A stretch of DNA of 64,000 nt, taken from the NCBI GenBank assembly GCA_963575745.1, contig CAUYUJ010013903.1:80001-144000 (forward strand). Reading direction: 5' to 3'. This stretch comes from Prorocentrum cordatum. Taxonomy: Eukaryota; Sar; Dinophyceae; Prorocentrales; Prorocentraceae. Positions 1 through 7,928 of the stretch are shown here, in pieces. The translations under genes were made by a program, and so were the position numbers. Every line of letters begins with the position of its first letter. Position 1 is the first letter of the stretch. The notes under the pieces are model-generated. The model had not been told where the DNA came from, made no database searches, and saw only the letters and a list, made by a program, of their open reading frames with translations.

Positions 1-409
1 TCGAATGCGCCTGTCTGCGACGAGGTGTGCAGCAGTGCGGGCTCGCGCACACTTCTCTGGGGCGCCGCCATCTCCGATGACGCCACCAGGTATGACCCAG
101 GTGCGCCTCATGGAACGGGTCTCCCCTTCCCTTCCCGCTCCCCGTGTGCGCAGCTCCTTTTTTTCCCGACTGCGCAGAAGACGATTCGGGGTTTTAAGTT
201 CCAGGTCCTCTATGAACACGCGTCCGCGCGTTGAGAAGAACTCGGCGCAGTGGACAGGGATTGATGGGAGGGGAGGGGTAGGATGTCAGATTTGGCGCGA
301 ACGCACCCGGCTTGCGTTGCCCCCTCTCCCCCGATCTCTCCCACCACCCTGCTCACTATCGAGAATCCTTACCGCCCATTCGTTGCAGGGGTAGCTTGAG
401 GTCGTTTCC
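1..409. other. No recognisable feature
   Basis: Mixed-composition, moderately GC-rich sequence. Short overlapping open frames on both strands show no conserved motif or splice logic. I see no gene, repeat copy or RNA here. Confidence 0.6.
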
Positions 410-560
410 TTTTCAAAATGGCGCCCTCGCCTTGGCGCCGCGCGCATTCGTCGTCGAAGTTTGCAGCAGCTTCAAGAACGAAGGGCGGTTGGATTCCAAA
501 ACGGAGCTGTTGCCTCGGCGCCGCTCGCAATAGTCTCAAACCACTGCAGCAGTCACGAGG
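410..560 (-). repeat. Diverged copies of the 82-bp unit (S82), inverted
   Basis: Read on the minus strand, this matches the unit tandemly repeated at 41170-41745: a stretch ending in GCCCTC, then CTTGAAGCTGCTGCAAA, then GAATGCGCGCGGCGCCAAGGCGAG, then CATTTTGAAAA (parts given separately). One clear unit and the start of a second, more diverged one are present. It shows that S82 is dispersed and occurs in both orientations. Confidence 0.6.
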
Positions 561-992
561 CTGGAGGGCGGTTCTTTGTTAAACGTGGGATCTAGGCCTG
601 ATACGGACAAGCTGCACAGATGACTGTATTGTTTTTCACACACGGTATGCCGATTGATCTCTTTCTCACGCCGCTTTGCAACACGTGCAAACATAGGTGG
701 GACAGTTTCGCGGATGGGAGGCAGTTCCTTCTCGGCGCTGGGCTCGCGCTGGACATTGCGTCGAGCTTCATGGCCACACTGTTTCGCTTTGCATCTCATT
801 CGCCAGAGAGATTCAAGGAAATTCCTTCTCAACTCGGGCTTTTCGCTTGAATGGCAGGCTTCTAGGGCGGTCGTGTTTCAACGGTGGCGCTCACTGTATC
901 GAAACAGAAAGATCATCGGGACATGCGGAGGAGACTTGGAACGGGAAGGTTTCCTGCGCCATCGTCGATGTGTTGTGGGTCTATTCCGGTCC
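561..992. other. No recognisable feature
   Basis: No gene-like frame or repeat match recognised. Open frames overlap on both strands without conserved features. Confidence 0.5.
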
Positions 993-1037
993 CTCCTCCT
1001 CCTCCTCCTCCTCCTCCTCCTCCTCCTCGTCCTCTTC
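993..1037. repeat. (CCT)n microsatellite
   Basis: About 15 CCT triplets with minor interruptions, followed by more C/T-rich sequence to 1075. The frames across it encode homopolymer-like Ser, Pro or Leu runs and are not genes. Confidence 0.9.
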
Positions 1038-1200
1038 CCCCTTCCTCGTCCTCCTCCCCCTCCGCTCCCCTGGCTTTGAGCCTGCGGCGACTTGCTGGCA
1101 GGCCCCCGAAAAGGGGGCTCACATGTGCAGTCGTGCTCCCCGCGCAGAGGCGGCCACGGCCTCTCCGCCCTCCGCCAGGACATCGGCGTCAGCCCCACAT

Positions 1201-1410
1201 ACTTGTACTGTGTGTCCGTCGCCCCCCCCCAGGGGCGACGCCTGTACCGAGAAATCTTGTAGTAGATGTGTCGTGGCGGGCGCTTTCTGGCTACACCGCT
1301 CGGGAAACGATATTCCGACATACCGCAAGATGGGTATGCGATACGTTCGGGTCGGACGCGCGTCTCCACGGAGGACATGTAGTATGAGTACGCCTCTGTG
1401 CGTCCCAGGA
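1201..1410 (+). repeat. Dispersed repeat R1, copy 1
   Basis: About 210 bp that align along their length with 19351-19554 and partly with 2950-3040 and 45604-45690. Shared blocks are TACTGTGTGT, a small hairpin of GTCGCCCC and GGGGCGAC, GAGAA-TCTTGT, GTGGCGGGCGC-TTCTGGC, CGGGAAACGAT and CTCTGTGCGTCCCA. It is non-coding. A SINE-type origin is possible, but I could not find clear A and B boxes. Confidence 0.75.
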
Positions 1411-1559
1411 CAGGGAGATGGTGATGGCGTGCCGCATGTTCTTCGATGGCGTGCCGCATGCGTCTCCCGGCGCGCGCCGCCCCCCCCCCCCCCCCCCGCG
1501 CGCGCGGGCCGCACCCTCTGGACCGCCCCTCCCCCAAGAGCTGTGGAAGTCGATCAAAA
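1411..1559. other. C-homopolymer tract and flank
   Basis: Contains a run of about 17 C near 1481-1497 next to an alternating GC stretch. No gene is seen. Confidence 0.6.
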
Positions 1560-1695
1560 GCATGCTGCCAACTAATTTTTCCAGATGTCTAAAACTTGTT
1601 TCAAGCATGTTTTAAAACATTTTGAAGACATGTTTGGAACATGTTGGGAACATGTTTTACACATCTTAAACACAATCTTAATTTAATGATAGGAT
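1560..1695. repeat. AT-rich island with ACATGTT repeats
   Basis: A sharp drop in GC compared with both flanks. It holds repeated AACATGTT/ACATGTTT words and the palindrome ATGTTTTAAAACAT. Similar GAACATGTTT words occur in the foldback at 49433-49622, so a relic of a related element is possible. Confidence 0.45.
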
Positions 1696-2403
1696 TGTTA
1701 GAGTGTCCATTGTCATGGCATCCACAACCCAAGGGCCCCCTCCACCGGAGCCTGGCGGCGACACCTCCCTCCTGCTTCCTCTTCCTCCTCTTCCTCCTTT
1801 CCTTCTCTCGTTCTCGCGAACAGCCGCCCGAACTTCCGCCCCGAGTTTCGGCCACGCTCGCAGGGCATGCTTTCTGCGGCTGGCGACCGTGGGCATTGGT
1901 GGATTTCACCGGCTGTTAATCCTTCATTGCCACTGTTGCGTGGAGGAAAAAAGAGGGGGGAAGTCAGGGGGGCGGGTCCTCTCAGAGGGCTCGGAAGGCC
2001 GCCGGCCTCTGACACGTTGTCTGAGCCTTCTCTCCGGAAGCAGCTGCGGGTCCTCGGGAGGCCAGAGCGCTTCTGAGAAGGCCCGCGGGCTTTGAGAGGG
2101 CCTGCCCCTCTCGTTTCCCCTATGGGCTTGCCGCCAAAGGGAGTCCCGAAGCTGGGTTATCGGGTGTTCCGAGCGGCGTTGACGACAGCAAGAGTTTCGC
2201 TTTGATCAGCGGAGCTGCGCGCCCTGGGCCGAACAGCTTGACGACTCGTCTCAGAAGACTCTTCTCGCCGACGCTGGTCGCCGCCGCAACAAAAAACGGC
2301 TCGCCGGTACAAGAACGGGGGGGGAGTCGAATAACTAACATTTGCGTATGCAGTTGTTTTTTGTTTTCTTCTTATTGTTTTTGTTTTTAATGCTTTTTTT
2401 TCT
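1696..2403. other. No gene; fragments of a CTTCTGAGAAGGC-type repeat
   Basis: The stretch 1978-2120 contains GGCTCGGAAGGCC, CTTCTGAGAAGGCCCGCGG and GAGAGGGCCTGCCCCTCTCG. These recur near 6640-6780 (also GAGAAGGCCCGCCCCTTCTCG) and loosely at 26490 and 62580. I see no coding evidence. Confidence 0.45.
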
Positions 2404-2540
2404 GGAGTTCCGTTCTGATTTCTTGCATGTGCGGTGGGTCCCCGTGGCGGCGCCTCTGGCGCCGCCCTTGGCGCGATCCGCGCGCCAGGGGTGGGGGTCC
2501 AGCGACGATCCACGAAGATCCGCGCGGATCCTCGAAAGCC
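2404..2540 (+). repeat. Triple-hairpin repeat R2, copy 1
   Basis: Same architecture as the best copy at 21746-21873: outer inverted repeat (degenerate here), an internal hairpin GGCGGCGCC-GGCGCCGCC, then a second hairpin TTGGCGCG-CGCGCCAG. The outer right arm GATCCACGAAGATCCGCGCGG matches in parts. It is a non-coding mobile-like foldback. Confidence 0.7.
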
Positions 2541-2571
2541 TACGCTTATGCACTTCTTCTTTCTCTTCTCT

Positions 2572-2778
2572 TGGAGGCGTCCAGTTCGCAGGCCTGTCCC
2601 CTCTCCCCTGTCCCCCCCTCTCTCCTGTCCCTCTCTCAGTCCTCCTCGATCCCCTCTTCCTCCCCTGCTCCCTCTCCCTCTTCCCCTCGCCTTCCTCCTC
2701 CCGAGGGCCGCGGAAGGGCTCGAAAAAGGCACCCGGGAGGCCGAAACCCGCCGTGATGTGATCGGGGGGGGGCCTCCT
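2572..2778. other. Pyrimidine-rich tract
   Basis: Irregular C/T-rich sequence leading into the pure CCT array. No gene is seen. Confidence 0.6.
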
Positions 2779-2869
2779 CTTCCTCCCCCTCCTCCTCCTC
2801 CTCCTCCTCCTCCTCCTCCTCCTCCTCCTCCTCCTCCTCCTCCTCCTCCTCCTCCTCCTCCTCCTCCCC
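2779..2869. repeat. (CCT)n microsatellite
   Basis: Nearly perfect CCT array of about 30 triplets. On the minus strand this reads as polyglycine or polyglutamate and should not be called a gene. Confidence 0.95.
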
Positions 2870-2949
2870 CCCGACTGCGCCCGTCATCGCGGATAATGCC
2901 AAACAGCAGGCGCCTGTTTCGCCTTTGTTGGGTGCGTCGGCCACGGACA

Positions 2950-3045
2950 GGGCGACGCACACGCTCGGAGATATCTTGTAGCACATGAACCCCGTGGCTT
3001 GCGCTTCTTTCTGGCCCTACCGCTCGTGAACAGATATGCTACCTG
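2950..3045 (+). repeat. Dispersed repeat R1, partial copy
   Basis: Shares GGGCGACGC, GAGATATCTTGTAG, GCGCTTCTTTCTGGC and ACCGCTCGTGAA with R1 at 1201-1410. Both ends are truncated or diverged beyond recognition. Confidence 0.55.
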
Positions 3046-3208
3046 TACAACCACCCTTCGAGTGATAATGAGGTTGTGTGGGGGGGAGATGGGGGGAATC
3101 AACATCTGACTCAATCGATCTTACTATCGATCTCACTCAACGGGACACCACGGGACACCACGGGACAATATCCAGTAGGCTTGCGCCACATCCGCCGACC
3201 CCATGATT

Positions 3209-3385
3209 CGGAGGTCGATTGACCTCCTGCCCTGACGTGTCGATTCGCGAACTTTCCGATTTCGGTGCGCGAGAGGCCGTCGCGGCCGTTATTCTTGCGG
3301 GTCTGGGTCCGTCGGTTTCGGTCTTAGGCCGCTTTCACTAAAGGGTGGTTTACTAAACGGAGGTTTGCCCACCGCCGAATGATTG
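3209..3385 (+). repeat. Dispersed repeat R3, copy 1
   Basis: About 175 bp shared with 18361-18510 and 23257-23400, all in the same orientation. Conserved blocks are GGAGGT-GAT-GACCTCCTGCCC, ACGTGTCGATT, CGAGAGG-CGTCGCGGC, CCGTCGGTTTCGG, TTTCACT and GGTTTACTAAA, ending in GAGGTTTGCCCACCGCC. The last block is the arm of the palindrome at 18631-18671. Non-coding. Confidence 0.75.
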
Positions 3386-3598
3386 TTTTTTTTCGCAGGA
3401 CCAGTATCTAATACTGGTGACCTCGAACGAAAAGCAGAAGCGACAACAAAGCCGCTGACCTGCTGTGCGCCAGGTTTCGGGAACACTTTCTCAGACACGA
3501 TATGCTTGAAGCTCAGGCAGGTGGAGGAGCATCGGAGAAAACGATGCATCAGAGCAGTTCTTTGTGGGGAGTGTGGCGAGCGGGGCGCAACTGCCAAG
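3386..3598. other. No recognisable feature
   Basis: No repeat match or coding signal recognised beyond a short open frame that runs into the GTGC array. Confidence 0.5.
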
Positions 3599-3601
3599 GG
3601 A

Positions 3602-3644
<43 letters not shown>

Positions 3645-3665
3645 TGTGTGTGTGTGTGTGTGTGT
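3599..3665. repeat. (GTGC)n-(GT)n tract
   Basis: About ten GCGT tetranucleotides pass directly into about eleven TG dinucleotides. It is a continuous alternating purine-pyrimidine tract, the class of sequence known to favour Z-DNA. Confidence 0.95.
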
Positions 3666-3919
3666 CTTCTGCTTGCTCGTCCGTTTGGGCACTGGCGGCC
3701 TGCCGCGCCACGCACGGCGCCTCGCGAGGCGCCCGCGCACTTGGCCGCGGAGCGCACGTGCCGACGTCGTGCCCGCCCCGAAAAGGCCCGCGCCAACTCC
3801 CGCCCCCGTCCCGCCCTCAGGGCGAGAGCGTCCACCGCGTGCCAGCCAGCAAGATCCAAACCTCCTCGCGTCGTGACAAAAATCATGACGGGAGGTCTCT
3901 CACTATTTTCGGCCCCGGG

Positions 3920-4219
3920 GGGCTAGCCGATGCGATGAAGCGGTTGGAGTGCGAACTCGTGTGCGCGACGTGCGGGGGAACGCTTCTGGAAACGGGTTGT
4001 TTGAGGAACGGTCAGGCGGAAGCCCATCGCCCTCGGAAGACGCGGAAGGCGCGCGCGGAGTGCGGAGGTTGCAGGGGTCTCGGGCTCACAGTGCGCCGTT
4101 GGCAGGCGTATCGGTGCAGCGGCGGGTGCAGCATTGCCGCAGTCGGCGTTCTCGGTGACGGGTGGGCACGTGGAGCGCACCGAGAAGAACTTGGCGACCC
4201 TGCAGTGCGAGCCCTGTGA
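3920..4219 (+). CDS. Possible cysteine-rich exon or ORF fragment, uncertain
   Basis: The frame ending at 4219 contains a Cys-rich segment of about 70 residues: CELVCATCGG, then CGGCRGLGL, then YRCSGGC, a spacing that could bind zinc. Codon third positions are GC-rich. No start, splice site or homologue is recognised, and the frame upstream runs through the GTGC array. It could equally be chance in GC-rich DNA. Confidence 0.2.
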   Translation, partial: GLADAMKRLECELVCATCGGTLLETGCLRNGQAEAHRPRKTRKARAECGGCRGLGLTVRRWQAYRCSGGCSIAAVGVLGDGWARGAHREELGDPAVRAL

Positions 4220-4364
4220 ACGAGAGCAGTTGGGGCGACGGTTTTGGGGGATCGCTTCTGCAATGGCTGTGCAAGTACCGAACTCCGTGGAAGGAGGACC
4301 AGGGCGGGAGAGAACGAAAGGATTAATGATGGTGGGGAGAATCAGAGGACGAGGGGTATGACAA

Positions 4365-4419
4365 TGAGATCATCCTCATCCTCATCACCATCACCATCAC
4401 CACCATCATCATCATCATC

Positions 4420-4472
<53 letters not shown>

Positions 4473-4473
4473 T

Positions 4474-4505
<32 letters not shown>

Positions 4506-4565
4506 TATCCTCATCATCATCATCAACAACAACATCGTCGTCGTCTTGGTCGTTGTCGTCGTCGT
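4365..4565. repeat. (ATC)n microsatellite with CAA/GTC tail
   Basis: ATC triplets (CAT/TCA) with scattered CAC and TTA variants, ending in short ACA and GTC runs near 4525-4565. Confidence 0.95.
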
Positions 4566-4879
4566 TGTCGAACTAGGGGTGGGGGGACGCTGTTTTTGGT
4601 AGCACCTCTGAGCAGGAACGGAAACTGAAAAACGTCGGACGATCGAAGGTAGAGGAACAAAAGGAGGACGAAGAGGGAGGGGAGGGGAGTGTGAAGGAGG
4701 AGAAGAGCGCCTGCCGCGGCTGGGGGCCCAGGGGCAAGTGGAATGAAAGGCCTTCTGTCGATTGTCGATCTTTCTCGTTGATGTCGGCCTCTGCAAACCC
4801 TCACCCGGCTCCCCAACCGTTGAATATTACATCGGGCCATCCCGCCACAGTGCTTGGGTAGAGGGGCAGAGGGCTCTTG
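4566..4879. other. No recognisable feature
   Basis: Unique-looking sequence without coding motifs. Open frames are short or run on into the decamer array. Confidence 0.5.
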
Positions 4880-5450
4880 AGTGTTCGTTGGGATCCCGTG
4901 GTGAACTTCTCGGGGGCCTGTTGGAGGCAGCTTTGCAGCCTGATGGGGGCCTTGCCTCTGTTGGGTCTCTTTCGGGCCCTTCGGAAGCCTCTTGGGGCGC
5001 TTTTGGGTCTCCTGGTGCCCTCTCGAGGCGAAAGGCTAGAATTTTCGGTTTGTGGTCCCCGTTCGGGGCCCTTCTTGGAGCCGTCTTGGGAGCCTCTTGG
5101 GCCGTCTTGGGCGCCTCTTGGGCGCCTCTTGGGCCGTCTTGTGGCCCTCTTGGGCCGTCTTGGGGCCGTCTTGGGGGCCGCCTTGGGGCGATCTTGGGGG
5201 TCTCTTGGGCTTTCTTGGAGCGTGGGTACGCCGAAAAGGCGAGAAAGCCAAACCCTCGAACAACCAGGGAAAATCAATTATTTTGGCCTCTTGGGTCCTG
5301 CGGCGTTTCGGAGTTTTCTTCGGCCGCCTGGATGCCTTTTTGGGCGTCTTGCAGCGATTTTTCGGCAACCTGGGGCCCTCTTTTTGCCCTCTTGTCGATT
5401 TTTCGGCAACCTGGGGGCCTCCTGGGCGTCTTGCAGCCATGTTTTGAGAG
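4880..5450. repeat. Degenerate 10-bp minisatellite
   Basis: Imperfect decamers of the type CCTCTTGGGC, CGTCTTGGGC and CGTCTTGGGG. Both strands stay open: the plus frame reads repeated Leu-Gly-Ser-Trp, the minus frame Arg-Arg-Pro-Lys with Asp-Gly-Pro. Two or more open frames across the same repeat indicate repeat-driven openness. A repetitive basic protein on the minus strand cannot be excluded. Confidence 0.7.
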
Positions 5451-5544
5451 CCTTTGGGGGTCCTCTTGGTGCGTTTTGGGACCCTCTATTCTCCCTTGGT
5501 GCGTTCGTCCGTTCGTCCGGGGGTCGTCCGGGGTCTGGGGGCAG

Positions 5545-5700
5545 GGGAAAATACACACAGGCACAACGAATCGTCGACCCACAGAAAATACAGGAAAATG
5601 TGGGAAGTGGAGGGGAAGTCGGAGCTCGAGCAAATATGTCAAACATAGGGAATCCTCGGATTCGTATGTCCCTGGGCGCCTTCAGGTGGGGTGTACTCCC
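5545..5700 (+). repeat. Dispersed repeat R4, copy 1
   Basis: About 155 bp shared with 27540-27705 and 49201-49365, all on the plus strand. Common blocks are CACACAG-CACAA, GAATCGTCGA, AAATA-AGGAAA, TGGGAAGT, GGGGAA and GTCCCTGGGCGCCTTCA. Non-coding. Confidence 0.75.
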
Positions 5701-6440
5701 CGGTTTGGGGGCGCCCCTAAGAGAGGGATCTCCCTCCCGCCGTGCCCCCCGCCGGCGGCTGGCCCGCGGGCCACCCCGCGCGGCTGCTCCGTGCCGTCGC
5801 GCGTGAGGTCCCTGCCCGCGGGCGGGAGCGGGAAGAACGGAACACGGGCCCCGGACCCCCTCGAGCCAGGAGCAAAAATCACGGCGGGAGGTTTTTCGCC
5901 AGTTGCGGCTTCTGGGGGCCCCTGCCGGGCCTCGGGGCCGTCAACAGAACGACTGAGGATGAAAAACCGGCCCCAGGGAGTGGGTCCATACTTTTGAGGG
6001 TTTACGTCATGAAACAGTCATGACGTCGGGGGTTTGGGGACGGAGCAAAACGGAACACGGGTCCCCCTTGCGCGGTGCGGCCCCAGCGGGGCTGGGGAAG
6101 ACTGCGCCGTGGCGTGGAAGAGAACGCCCACCTTGTCGATCTCCTCCTCTTCGCACCTTCGTGCACCACAGTATCACACCACATTATCAAGCCACCCTCG
6201 TCATCAACCACCACGTTTTTGAAACCACATCTGATTGCGCGGCGCGGCCCCGTGGAACCTATGCCAAGACACCCTGCTTGCCTCCAGGGTGCCCTGGGTT
6301 TCTTGGGTTTCGACGGTTTTGCTACGGAAAGCGTGCCGCTCCCGCACCAAACATCAATGGACGTACGTCCTGCGGTCTCAGGGTTGGGCTTCTTGTGGAA
6401 TGTTTCTCGTGGTCGAGCTCCTACTTTATCTCAGGGGAGG
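5701..6440. other. No gene recognised
   Basis: GC-rich sequence with several open frames on both strands but no conserved motif. Near 5980-6010 there is a small repeat of TCATGAC. Confidence 0.5.
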
Positions 6441-6598
6441 AAAAGGTATCCATAAGGCTACCCTCCCCTCGTGTTTCTCTTCCTGGGCCTTCCGGGAGGC
6501 CCTCGTCGCCACGGCCAGATTTGCCTCGAGACCCTGGTCAGAACGCACCCGGGGAGAGGTCCAGGGAGCAGCGGCATCGGTACCTCTTGATTTCCCCC
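6441..6598 (+). mobile_element. MITE-like element M1, copy 1
   Basis: About 150 bp bounded by inverted ends related to AAAAGGTACCGATACC. Internal blocks shared with 22781-22932, 27881-28028 and 36257-36377 (minus) are GGCCTT-CGGGAGGCCCTCGTCGCCACGG (in parts), GCCTCGAGA and CTGGTCAGAACGCACCC. No coding capacity. I see no convincing target duplication. Confidence 0.65.
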
Positions 6599-7113
6599 AT
6601 ATCCTCGGCGGCGAGCGAGGGGGGGAAATGAGAAGGAGAAGGCCCTCTCAGAAGGCGGCGGGACTTCTCAGAAGCCCTCGCGCCTTCTGAGAAGTTTTTT
6701 CTGTCTTCGGGAAAGGCTTAGAACACTTCTCGGAAGGCCCGGGGACTTCCGAGCCTTTGAGAAGGCCCGCCCCTTCTCGCTTCCCCCCCTCACCCGCCGC
6801 CTATCTCCGTATCCGCGGCCTCGCGCGCCAGGCCCCTTTGGCCGCGACCCCGCGCCTGCGGGGCGCTTTTCTGCGGACGCCCCGAGCCGGAGCGTCTCCG
6901 TGCGGTCGCGCCTCCGCGGGGTCGCGCCCCGGAGTCCAGGCTGCGCGAGGGCGCGGGCACGGACGCGTCGCTCGCCGCCCGCGGCCTGCCTTCTTTCGCC
7001 GCCCGTCTGGCGCCTGGGTGTGGAGGCCATGGCCTCGCCCGCGTAGCCCGAGATGGGCCGAGAGTGATGGGCCTGCTTTCCACTCCCCCACCACCAATTT
7101 GGCCAAAGTTCGA
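6599..7113. other. GC-rich stretch with CTTCTGAGAAG repeats; no gene
   Basis: Positions 6640-6780 hold several CTTCTGAGAAG/CTTCTCAGAAG palindromic words. From 6785 to 7060 the sequence is very GC-rich with a long open minus frame but no recognisable protein motif. Confidence 0.45.
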
Positions 7114-7222
7114 GGGGGGAAGGAGGAGGAGGAGGAGGAGGAGGAGGAGGAGGAGGAGGAGGAGGAGGAGGATCCCCCCTCCTCCTACTTGTAGTGGTGG
7201 TGGTGGTGGTGGTGGTGGAAAA
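7114..7222. repeat. (GGA)n and (TGG)n microsatellites
   Basis: A GGA array at about 7117-7172, followed after 20 bp by a TGG array at 7195-7218. Confidence 0.95.
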
Positions 7223-7906
7223 CGAGCCCCACCAGAGAGGATGCTCCGCATTGGTGGTTCGTATCGCTTCGCTTCGTCTGGCTCCTGGCTCCGGAGTGAC
7301 TTCAGGCGTCACCGCCACTGGCGTTTCGCGGCGGGGGGGGTAGTCGCTGTTAAGGGGCCTGTGAACTGCTAACCCTACTTCTAAGGCCCCAGGGACCCAC
7401 GGCGTATCGGATACAAATCTAGGTCGTGCGCAACATAAACTAGGCCTCCGAACACATAGCGTTGTTAAGATAATAACGGTGCCTTTGGTATTCCCATCGA
7501 CTGTTTGTTGAGCCAGCAAAGTGCTAAACCGTATCAGTAGTATGTGCGACGTACGTCGTACGCACCCAATGAACTTAGGGACCTAAGAGATCATATAACG
7601 AAGCTATACGGGAACATCGGGAACTGAGAGGAAAACTGGAAAGGAAACTAAGGGAGCCAAGGGAACTGAGGACTGAGGGATCTGGGAGGAGTTTTCTGAG
7701 AAGCGCGCAATGCTCCAGGAACTGTCATTAGTATTCCCCCGACAACTTGGCCTCATCCAAATATTGCATACGATCGGGCGGGGTGCGCGAGGTCCTTACA
7801 TCGAGCCGTCTGAGTTGCCCACAACATCATCGTTGTGTATCTGGACTCGAAACATCTTCAGGCCATATTGGATTCATTGTCGTTTTCCTTGTTGTGAATG
7901 CTTGGA
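7223..7906. other. Gene-poor flank upstream of P1
   Basis: Lower GC than the region to the left. A near-palindrome with core CGACGTACGTCG lies at about 7547-7558. Short AG-rich direct words occur at 7620-7690. No ORF is convincing, and I cannot define a promoter. Confidence 0.5.
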
Positions 7907-7928
7907 TTCGTAGCCATTTGGGCTGAAG
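7907..7928 (+). other. Spliced-leader relic upstream of P1
   Basis: These 22 bases match the dinoflagellate spliced leader (DCCGTAGCCATTTTGGCTCAAG in parts: GTAGCCATTT, GGCT, AAG) at 19 of 22 positions; mismatches are at SL positions 2, 14 and 19. The open frame of P1 begins within the relic. SL is normally added to mRNA by trans-splicing, so a copy in genomic DNA directly before a coding region is the known signature of a reinserted mature mRNA. Confidence 0.75.

Noticed and set aside
4762-5997. 411-codon open frame as a gene
   Set aside because: Covers the 10-bp minisatellite and repeat R4, with an equally open minus strand and no motif.
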